A stretch of 17,258 nucleotides of DNA from the NCBI GenBank assembly GCA_964504195.1, contig CAZDDI010000078.1, positions 1-17,258 of the forward strand, in the 5' to 3' direction. A program made the position numbers and the translations under genes. How positions within the stretch are numbered: position 1 is the stretch's first letter; each line of letters begins with the position of its first letter. Below, piece after piece: positions 5,813 to 12,432 of this stretch. Source of the stretch: CAZDDI01 sp964504195 (GTDB lineage: Bacteria > Chloroflexota > Anaerolineae > B4-G1 > SLSP01). The notes under the pieces are model-generated. The model was not told the DNA's origin, did not search any database, and saw only the letters and a program-made list of their open reading frames with translations.

Positions 5813-8437
5813 ATGAGAAAATCAAACTTCATCCTATTATTGAGCGTACTTATAGGGCTGCTTGCTGGGGGCAGTGTTGCGCCGTTGCGCGCTCAAGCGC
5901 CGGAGCCGTGGGATGAACCGGTCAACCTCTCGCGCTCCGGAGCCGCTTCCGATCCGATGATTGTGGCCGGGCCGGGGGGCATCCTCCAGGCTATCTGGTG
6001 GGATGATTTCGATGGTCTTACGACGGCCATTTACTCCGGCGGCGCCTGGAGTGAGCCGCAAATTGCCCCTATCATTACTTACACGGAGCCGGATTCCGAA
6101 GGTAATGTCGAAGCGATTTGGATCGTATGGGAACAGAAGCCGCTGATTGTAGCCGATACTGGCGGGCGGGTTCACGCTTTCTGGCAGGATCGCGGCGATG
6201 CTTTTCGCCCGGAAATCAAGCGCATTTTACACAGCGAATTACGTATCGGAGCAACGACATGGACTGCGCCTATGGTAGTCGCCCGCGCTGCATTGACTTT
6301 CCGCGTTGAGCCGGATCCGCAGGGCGGGCTGTTGCTCACGTTCATTCGCAATGAACAAAGCGCTGCGCAACCGGCGGGTATCTATATCCGCCGACGGGGC
6401 GCCAATGCTTGGGGTGAACAAACGCTGGTGTACACCACGCGCTATTTCCGTGGGTTGCAGCCGGAACAGGTTCACCTCGCGTTGACCGTAGATGCTCAAA
6501 ATACCGCGTATCTGAGCTGGGATGATCCGCGCCTGGGCCAGGCTTTGTTAACGCTCTCACGCGACGGGAACGTCTGGAGCACGCCCCTACCAGTAGGTGA
6601 AGGGGATACTGACACGGCTCCCACCCGCGCGCGGATTTTGTCCGGCCCGGCTGGGCAAACGCTGCTGCTCTGGCAGGATAGCCGCGCTGCGTGCGCGCTT
6701 TACCAGCAACTCTCTGCCGATAACGGCGCAACCTGGGGCGAGCGCGAGCGCATCTTGACCAGTCTGCGTGATTGTGCGCAACCGATGATGACACTCCAAA
6801 CGCCCGATGGACAGGCGCTGCTGGTGGCTGGCTCCGGCTTATCCGCGCTCACGCTGGCCGTTTGGGATGGAGAACGCTGGTCGGAGCTGCAAACGCTCAG
6901 TTTCAACTTTGAAGATCCCCTGCTCCAACGCCGGGTCTATCTCGAAAAATTACAACTCATCCTGCGGGGCAACCGGTTGGTGGTAGTGGGTCAGGGACAA
7001 GACAAAGAAGCGTGGGTGCTGGAAAGCCCTCTGGAAGTTGTGGAATGGGCCTTTGCACCACCGCCAATCTGGTCAACGCCCGCGAACGTCTCGCGGAGCA
7101 CCGGGACTCCGGGGTTGCCATCTACAGTGATGGATGCAGAAGGTCGCGTCCACGTCCTATGGAGCGAGACACCCACATCGGGCACAACAGCGACAGCGCT
7201 CTACTACGCCGTGTGGAGTGGGGAGAGCTGGTCACGTGCGGCGGCAGTATTACGTTCGCCGCAGGGCCGGGCCGAAGAACCGCTGCTAACCGTATTGAAC
7301 CAGCAATTACATGCGGTCTGGGCCGGCAATGGGGGGCAGATCTTCTACAGCCGCGCCTTTGTGCGCGACGCTTATGCCACCGGCGCGTGGAGCGAACCGG
7401 CACTACTTTCTGGATTTGCATTGGCTGCCGATAAGCCAAAAATCGTCGCTGATCTGGGCGGAAATCTACATGTAGTTTATGTGACGCCACTCAACGAAGG
7501 GCGCGGAGTCTACTACACCCGCTCCGAAGACGCCGGGGAAAGCTGGTCGCAACCGGCGTTGATCTTTGATGCAGTAGAGGCGCGTGTAGCGATGGTGGAG
7601 CACCCCACGCTGGCGGTGGACGAGCTGGGTGTAATCCATGTGGCCTGGGTGCGCGCCCCGCTGCCCGGCATCGGCCCGCCAGAGGCCATCGAATACATAC
7701 GTTCTGAGGACAGCGGGGAAACCTGGTCGTTGCCGTTCCTGGTCGCTGAAGGCGCGTTCGATTGGCCCCAGCTGCGAGCAACGCTCACCGGTCAGGTTCA
7801 CCTGATGTGGGCTGAGGCGCGGGGCACGCGCGCGCGCTTCCATCGCTGGCAGGACGTGAACGCGCGGGAATGGTCGTTCCAGGCACGGATCGCGGGCTTC
7901 GAAGGGCTGGACGGCCCACTAGGCTGGGTTGCCGACGACGCGGGCGGTTTCTACCTGGCAACGATGGGCCACGACGACGCATTCCAACCCGCCTTGCTCG
8001 CTACGCGTTGGGAAGGCACGCGCTGGGGGGAACGGGAAGTATACCGTACCGGAGGAGCGGGTTTTACTGGCGCAATGGGTGCGGCGCTGAGCTATCAGCC
8101 CACCAACGGACAACTAGCGGTGGTCTACCGAGGAACGATGCTCAACGAAGCAGGCGCGGAACAATTGGACGTGTTTGCTATGCACCGCGCAGTCCCAGTC
8201 GTTACGACACAACCGGTCTGGCAAGTGACACCGGAACCCACGCCCGAACCGACGCTAGAAGCAACCCCCATGCCCACCCCCACCCCACGTCCGCTGGTGG
8301 ATCTATCCGCACCGCAAACCGGCACACCGATGCTCGCACTAGGGCCGGTCACATTGCCAATCACAGCCGTGGGCGGGGTTGGGTTTGCCTTGGTGGTGGT
8401 GGTAGGATTAATCCTGGCACAAACACGGAAGCGATAA
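5813..8437 (+). CDS. Secreted, membrane-anchored Asp-box (BNR) beta-propeller protein
   Basis: The product is about 874 residues and probably exposed on the cell surface. The first 27 or so residues are a signal peptide: a MRKSN start, a hydrophobic stretch of Leu/Ile/Val/Gly, and APLRAQA near the cleavage site. The body contains repeated sialidase-type Asp-boxes, S-x-D-x-G-x-[TS]-W: SADNGATWGE (near 6715), SEDAGESWSQ (near 7527) and SEDSGETWSLP (near 7707). It also has many W-[ST]-x-P repeats (GGAWSEP, GNVWSTP, TGAWSEP), as in six- or multi-bladed propellers. A Pro/Thr/Glu stalk (PTPEPTPEPTLEATP) precedes a C-terminal hydrophobic helix and a TRKR end, giving a membrane anchor. No catalytic residues of sialidases could be placed, so binding or structural function is as likely as glycosidase activity. 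It lies next to the glycan genes but has its own promoter. The start at 5813 is chosen over 5786 for promoter position and a cleaner signal peptide. Confidence 0.8.
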   Translation: MRKSNFILLLSVLIGLLAGGSVAPLRAQAPEPWDEPVNLSRSGAASDPMIVAGPGGILQAIWWDDFDGLTTAIYSGGAWSEPQIAPIITYTEPDSEGNVEAIWIVWEQKPLIVADTGGRVHAFWQDRGDAFRPEIKRILHSELRIGATTWTAPMVVARAALTFRVEPDPQGGLLLTFIRNEQSAAQPAGIYIRRRGANAWGEQTLVYTTRYFRGLQPEQVHLALTVDAQNTAYLSWDDPRLGQALLTLSRDGNVWSTPLPVGEGDTDTAPTRARILSGPAGQTLLLWQDSRAACALYQQLSADNGATWGERERILTSLRDCAQPMMTLQTPDGQALLVAGSGLSALTLAVWDGERWSELQTLSFNFEDPLLQRRVYLEKLQLILRGNRLVVVGQGQDKEAWVLESPLEVVEWAFAPPPIWSTPANVSRSTGTPGLPSTVMDAEGRVHVLWSETPTSGTTATALYYAVWSGESWSRAAAVLRSPQGRAEEPLLTVLNQQLHAVWAGNGGQIFYSRAFVRDAYATGAWSEPALLSGFALAADKPKIVADLGGNLHVVYVTPLNEGRGVYYTRSEDAGESWSQPALIFDAVEARVAMVEHPTLAVDELGVIHVAWVRAPLPGIGPPEAIEYIRSEDSGETWSLPFLVAEGAFDWPQLRATLTGQVHLMWAEARGTRARFHRWQDVNAREWSFQARIAGFEGLDGPLGWVADDAGGFYLATMGHDDAFQPALLATRWEGTRWGEREVYRTGGAGFTGAMGAALSYQPTNGQLAVVYRGTMLNEAGAEQLDVFAMHRAVPVVTTQPVWQVTPEPTPEPTLEATPMPTPTPRPLVDLSAPQTGTPMLALGPVTLPITAVGGVGFALVVVVGLILAQTRKR

Positions 8438-8530
8438 ACGCACACTTAAAACCTAACCGAAAGTTCGCACAGGTGCAGGCCCTGGCAGTCTCGACCGATG
8501 GCGAAATTTTAGAACAGGCACTTAGCTGCC

Positions 8531-8559
8531 CTAACACTAACGCAAGCTCGTAATATAAA
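8531..8559 (+). promoter_or_regulatory. Candidate promoter for sufSU
   Basis: CTAACA at 8531-8536 (4/6 to TTGACA) and TATAAA at 8554-8559 (5/6) are separated by 17 nt. The predicted start near 8566 leaves a leader of about 16 nt that includes the GGAGG ribosome site at 8573-8577. The rest of the 144-nt gap after the propeller gene shows no hairpin terminator or riboswitch that I could recognise. Confidence 0.4.
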
Positions 8560-8581
8560 TGGCGAGTTTCATGGAGGAAAT

Positions 8582-9808
8582 ATGGCTTGGGATAGCGCAA
8601 CACTACGACAACAGTTTCCAATTCTTCAGCGCCAGGTACGCGGAAAACGTCTGGTGTTCCTCGATAGCGCGGCCAGCGCCCAAAAGCCGCAGGCCGTCAT
8701 AGACGCTATCACCCACATCTACACCCACAGTTACGCCAACGTCCACCGAGGCATCTATTCGCTGGCGGAGGAAGCTACCGAGGCTTACGAGGCCGCGCGG
8801 GAGAAGCTGGCGCGTTTTATCCATGCCCCCGAATCCGCTGAGGTCATTTTCACGCGCAATGCTACCGAGGCGCTGAATCTGGTCGCCTACAGTTGGGGGC
8901 GAACAAATATCGAGCCGGGCGATCGTATCATCATCACGGAGATGGAGCATCACGCGAATCTGGTACCCTGGCAGCAGATAGCGCAACAGCAAAGGGCCGA
9001 ACTGCTCTACATTCCGGTAACGGTAGATGGCGAGCTCGATCAGGCCGCTTATGCGGAGTTGCTGACGGGCGGCGCAAAAGTGGTAGCCCTTACGTTGATG
9101 TCGAATGTATTGGGGACGCTACCGCCGGTGCGCGAGATGGCGGCGGCGGCGCACGCTGCTGGCGCACTGGTGGTAATAGACGCAGCACAGGCCGCACCGC
9201 ACCTGCCAGTAGATGTGCAGGCCCTTGATGCGGATTTCTTGGCGCTTTCGGGCCACAAGATGGGCGGGCCAGCCGTGGGGGCGCTCTGGGGCCGTCGCGC
9301 GTTACTCGAAGCCATGCCCCCATTCCTGTTTGGCGGCGATATGATCCTCAGCGTGCAGAAATACAGCAGCGTGTGGAACGATTTACCCTACAAGTTTGAA
9401 GCCGGCACACCGGCGATAGCAGAAACGGTGGGGCTGGGAGCGGCGGTGGATTTCCTCACGGCGCTGGGGATGGAGGCCGTGCATCAGCACGAGCGAGAAC
9501 TGGTGAAGTATGCAATGGCACAGCTACCACAAGTGCCAGGCCTGCGCATCTTAGGCCCACCGGCGGAACGGCGGGGCGGTGTGGTCGCCTTCACGCTGGA
9601 GGGTATCCATCCACACGACATCGCTTCACTGCTGGATGAAGATGCCATCTGCATCCGCGCGGGGTTGCATTGCGCCGAACCGCTGCATCGCCGCTACGGG
9701 CTACCGGCGACCGCGCGGGCCAGCTTCTACATCTACAACGATGAAAGCGATGTGGATGCACTGGTGGCAGGCTTGCATAAAGTGGTCAAATTCTTGCGGC
9801 GCGTATAA
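8582..9808 (+). CDS. sufS: Group II cysteine desulfurase SufS
   Basis: This 408-residue PLP enzyme takes sulfur from L-cysteine as a persulfide and hands it to the SUF Fe-S assembly system. The PLP-binding Lys226 sits in ALSGHKMGGP. ITEMEHHANLVPW is the cofactor-stacking His region. VVIDAAQAAPHLPVD carries the Asp that binds the pyridine nitrogen. The catalytic Cys364 is in RAGLHCAEPLHRRYG, and the following ARASFYIYND is typical of SufS rather than IscS. Length is as expected for the group. GGAGG 4 nt before the ATG fixes the start. A SufU gene follows after 42 nt, forming the SufS-SufU pair known from Gram-positive bacteria, in which SufU accepts the sulfur. The sufBCD genes are not in this window. 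Confidence 0.95.
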   Translation: MAWDSATLRQQFPILQRQVRGKRLVFLDSAASAQKPQAVIDAITHIYTHSYANVHRGIYSLAEEATEAYEAAREKLARFIHAPESAEVIFTRNATEALNLVAYSWGRTNIEPGDRIIITEMEHHANLVPWQQIAQQQRAELLYIPVTVDGELDQAAYAELLTGGAKVVALTLMSNVLGTLPPVREMAAAAHAAGALVVIDAAQAAPHLPVDVQALDADFLALSGHKMGGPAVGALWGRRALLEAMPPFLFGGDMILSVQKYSSVWNDLPYKFEAGTPAIAETVGLGAAVDFLTALGMEAVHQHERELVKYAMAQLPQVPGLRILGPPAERRGGVVAFTLEGIHPHDIASLLDEDAICIRAGLHCAEPLHRRYGLPATARASFYIYNDESDVDALVAGLHKVVKFLRRV

Positions 9809-9850
9809 GGTCGCTGCTGCTATTAATAAATACAGTTATGGAGAATGGCT

Positions 9851-10225
9851 ATGAGTGAAATGTATCGTGAGTTGATGTTAGAACACTATCACAATCCGCA
9901 AAACTACGGATTGCTAGAAGATGCACCGGTGAATATTGAATTAGATAACCCTACCTGCGGCGATCATGTCCACTTGACCGCACGGCTAGATGCGGAAGGG
10001 CGCATCGCCGAAGCGCAATTCCAGGGGCATGGTTGCGTGGTGAGCATGGCGGCAGCTTCGATGCTGACCGAAGAGGTTGTGGGCAAAACACCCGAAGAGG
10101 TTGCCCGCATGGAATTGGCAGACATCGAGACGTTGATGGGCGGGGTGCGCCTGAGCATGGGGCGGGTAAAATGCGCCACGTTAGCGCTCAATGCACTGAA
10201 AAAGGGGTTGGTAGAGAAAAAATAA
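9851..10225 (+). CDS. sufU: SufU/IscU-type sulfur-transfer or Fe-S scaffold protein
   Basis: This 124-residue protein of the NifU N-terminal/IscU fold has three conserved cysteines: Cys36 in DNPTCGDHV, Cys62 in GHGCVVSMAAASM and Cys108 in GRVKCATLALNAL. In SufU these residues and Asp38 hold a zinc ion and take the persulfide from SufS. The ending R-x-K-C-A-T-L is SufU-like. The spacing between the second and third Cys is only about 46 residues. That is near IscU length and lacks the roughly 18-20-residue insertion I recall for Bacillus-type SufU. The ATG at 9851 is chosen because GGAG at 9840-9843 is 7 nt upstream; the ATG at 9845 is too close to it. It is almost certainly co-transcribed with sufS. 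Confidence 0.9.
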   Translation: MSEMYRELMLEHYHNPQNYGLLEDAPVNIELDNPTCGDHVHLTARLDAEGRIAEAQFQGHGCVVSMAAASMLTEEVVGKTPEEVARMELADIETLMGGVRLSMGRVKCATLALNALKKGLVEKK

Positions 10226-10245
10226 GCCTGAATTGACTTTCATAC

Positions 10246-10286
10246 AAACCGTGAAACGTGAATAGAAACATCACGTTTCACGGTTT
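10246..10286. terminator. Bidirectional hairpin between convergent sufU and ybbR
   Basis: A perfect 16-bp inverted repeat (arms 10246-10261 and 10271-10286, 9-nt loop) starts AAACCGTGAAACG and ends with its complement. It sits 20 nt after the sufU stop and 5 nt after the ybbR stop on the other strand. The T-tracts are weak (TTT on each side, part of the stem), so it could act as a terminator or simply protect both 3' ends. The arms are built of 7-nt units CGTGAAA/CGTGAAT, shared with 14759-14771. Confidence 0.75.
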
Positions 10287-10291
10287 ATGTT

Positions 10292-11518
10292 TCATGGTTG
10301 CATAGTTATATTACGCCGCCGCAATTGCACAGTCACAGATTCGGGTAGCACGCTCCTGGTCGTTATTTCGCTAAGTGCGATAAATACTTGTGGGGTCACT
10401 ATATGTACCCCTGCATCCAGCCCCTCCAGATTAAGCAGCACCTGCACCATATCCGGCGTCAGATCATCGAGTAATGGTAGCGGCCCACTGAGCAACACGG
10501 CAACCGTTTGTGGGACAACGGTAGCCGTGAGCAGCGGACTTAGCCCTTGCAGCTCCGGCGTAAGGTTGAGTGTAAAGCTGCCAGGGATGGCTTCTAGGGT
10601 AATAGAGACCATGACCTGCGGGGTCAACAACACAGAAAGCCCTTCGGGAACCTTCAGACTCGTTGTGAGTGTCGCGTTGGCGCTCAAGCCAGACAGATCA
10701 ATCGGCTCGGTGGGCAAATAGCCCGGAATCGCCTGAATGACATCATTACGTCCTACGACGGTCACAATAGGCGGCTCAACCTCGATATTGATAAGCCGGT
10801 ATCCCGGCGCAAGTTGTCCTTCCAGCTGCACTTGCACAGCTACATCACGGAAGTTACTCAGCTGCTCAAGGGGAATGTTAACCGTGACACTTTGTGGCAA
10901 AACTTCAACGTAAGGGACGACTTCGCCCAGCGCATTCACCGGAGCAGGATTGTAATCGGCACGAATGGAGCGGCGCTGATTTTCAACCGAGACTGTGATT
11001 TGCGCGCGCACCACCTGTTCCACCAGCGATTCCGGCCCGCGAACACGCACGACACGAGGCGCTAACGCCGGGGTGCGTGTAATATACCCTAATGCCGGCG
11101 TCCCCTCCAGCACCACATGTACCACGGCCTCTTTCTCAGCCAACGGTTCCAGTGTCAGCTCAATCTCGGCGGGGGAAATTTCGATGACGCGAACGGGTTG
11201 ACGGCGGACTTCAAGCTGCACCAACGCACGTTGATGGCCTGGCGTGGCATTAGTCAGATCAACATAAGCGCGTAAATCATCCGTCTGAAGTGAATTCCAG
11301 ACAGAGCGTGGAGCGCGCAAGGTCACACGCACAGTAGCTCGCTCAGTCCCATACGCCTTCAACCCCACGCCTACATTACTGACCGTCACAGGCACCGACA
11401 CGGGAAAGGTCTTTTGCTCCGTGGGGTTTTCCCCTTCGGTCGCAACAACCCAGAAGAAAAAGGCCAGTACCAGTGAGAGCAACACCAGGTTGAGGTTCTG
11501 TGTAATCTTGCGACTCAC
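10292..11518 (-). CDS. cdaR: YbbR-domain protein, CdaA regulator-like (CdaR)
   Basis: The product is 408 residues: a short cytoplasmic N-terminus, one membrane helix (about 9-27, NLVLLSLVLAFFFWVVATEG), then four extracytoplasmic YbbR repeats of about 80-90 residues. The repeats are visible as recurring V-x-V-x-L-x-G, A-P-x-x-V-x-V-x-G and P-x-x-V-x-V blocks (for example APRVVRVRGPE and EPPIVTVVGRN). In Firmicutes the protein encoded after cdaA binds the cyclase and modulates c-di-AMP synthesis. The GTG start at 11518 overlaps the cdaA stop by 4 nt (GTGA), with GGAGG 6 nt upstream, so translation should be coupled. The fold call is firm; the regulatory role is inferred from gene order. Confidence 0.88.
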   Translation of the reverse strand: MSRKITQNLNLVLLSLVLAFFFWVVATEGENPTEQKTFPVSVPVTVSNVGVGLKAYGTERATVRVTLRAPRSVWNSLQTDDLRAYVDLTNATPGHQRALVQLEVRRQPVRVIEISPAEIELTLEPLAEKEAVVHVVLEGTPALGYITRTPALAPRVVRVRGPESLVEQVVRAQITVSVENQRRSIRADYNPAPVNALGEVVPYVEVLPQSVTVNIPLEQLSNFRDVAVQVQLEGQLAPGYRLINIEVEPPIVTVVGRNDVIQAIPGYLPTEPIDLSGLSANATLTTSLKVPEGLSVLLTPQVMVSITLEAIPGSFTLNLTPELQGLSPLLTATVVPQTVAVLLSGPLPLLDDLTPDMVQVLLNLEGLDAGVHIVTPQVFIALSEITTRSVLPESVTVQLRRRNITMQP

Positions 11519-12357
11519 CCTTTACCTCCTGCGTTACGCCGGTTTGCACGGCGCAGACGCTGCCATAGCCCTGGCGTAGCATCGGGACGATGTTGATTGA
11601 GAAAAGTATTGAGGATGGATTCCAACCGCCCCGTGTCCAAATCACGGATGATGCGCCCATTGTGGGTTAATGAGATGCGTCCGCGCTCCTCGGAAACCAC
11701 CAGGGCAACGGCATCACTGTCTTCGGTAATGCCAATGCCCGCACGATGCCGCAGACCCAGCTGCCGATCGGAGAGAAAGGCAGCGGTGAGCGGCATGACA
11801 CAAGCCGCTGCCGCAATTCGCCCATCCCGCACAATGATAGCCCCATCGTGTAAGACAGTATGGGGTTCGAAAATCGTTAACAGTAGCTCCGTGGTCACAA
11901 TGGAATCAAGAGGAATGCCGGTCTCCACGTACTCTTGCAAGCCAGTCTGCCGCTCGAAGACGATCAGCGCGCCAGTGCGCCGCTCAGCCATCTGTTGTGT
12001 AGCTGTAACGATGGCGTGCATGGCGTTACCGCGCAACTGATCTTGCGAGGTAATAAGGAAGAGTCGCCCGCGCCCCAAGCGTTCCAGCGCGCGACGTAGT
12101 TCAGGTTGGAAGATAACGGGGACGGCTACCAGCAACGCCGGCAGCAATTGTTGAATCATCCAGGAGAAGGCGCGCAGCTCGATCAGACGACTTAACAGTG
12201 CCAGAGCAACCAGCAGCGCCGTGATGCCGCGCACTAACGGTACGGCGCGCGTCCCACGGAGCGTGTAGAAAAGACCGAAGAACAGTAGCGCCACCAGAAA
12301 AATATCTAGCAGGTCTGACCACGATAGCCGTTGTAATACCCAGGTGAGATCCCACAT
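11515..12357 (-). CDS. cdaA: Membrane diadenylate cyclase CdaA (c-di-AMP synthase)
   Basis: The 280-residue protein makes cyclic di-AMP from two ATP; the messenger typically controls potassium and osmolyte transport and the cell envelope. Three N-terminal hydrophobic segments (about 17-33, 40-56, 66-83) precede a DisA_N/DAC domain. The two catalytic motifs are present: DGA at 171-173 in LHDGAIIVRDGRI, and RHR at 203-205 in LGLRHRAGIGITEDSDA. Length and order match CdaA/DacA. The C-terminal 35 residues are Arg-rich. The ATG at 12357 has an AAGGGA ribosome-like site about 14 nt upstream, within an inverted repeat. It is followed by ybbR with a 4-nt overlap, the usual partner arrangement, and lies 75 nt downstream of the TPR gene on the same strand. 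Confidence 0.95.
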   Translation of the reverse strand: MWDLTWVLQRLSWSDLLDIFLVALLFFGLFYTLRGTRAVPLVRGITALLVALALLSRLIELRAFSWMIQQLLPALLVAVPVIFQPELRRALERLGRGRLFLITSQDQLRGNAMHAIVTATQQMAERRTGALIVFERQTGLQEYVETGIPLDSIVTTELLLTIFEPHTVLHDGAIIVRDGRIAAAACVMPLTAAFLSDRQLGLRHRAGIGITEDSDAVALVVSEERGRISLTHNGRIIRDLDTGRLESILNTFLNQHRPDATPGLWQRLRRANRRNAGGKG

Positions 12358-12369
12358 ATAAATTGGTTA

Positions 12370-12392
12370 TTCCCTTTAATAACATAAGGGAA
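12370..12392 (-). promoter_or_regulatory. Short inverted repeat between TPR gene and cdaA
   Basis: TTCCCTT (12370-12376) and AAGGGAA (12386-12392) form a 7-bp inverted repeat with a 9-nt loop in the 75-nt gap. On the minus strand the 3' arm carries AAGGGA, the only ribosome-site-like string before the cdaA start. The element could hide that site, act as a weak terminator for the upstream TPR gene, or be an operator. No T-run supports a strong terminator. Confidence 0.35.
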
Positions 12393-12432
12393 GCACAGAC
12401 ACGCCTACAGCCATGGCAACAACGGGCTGGAG

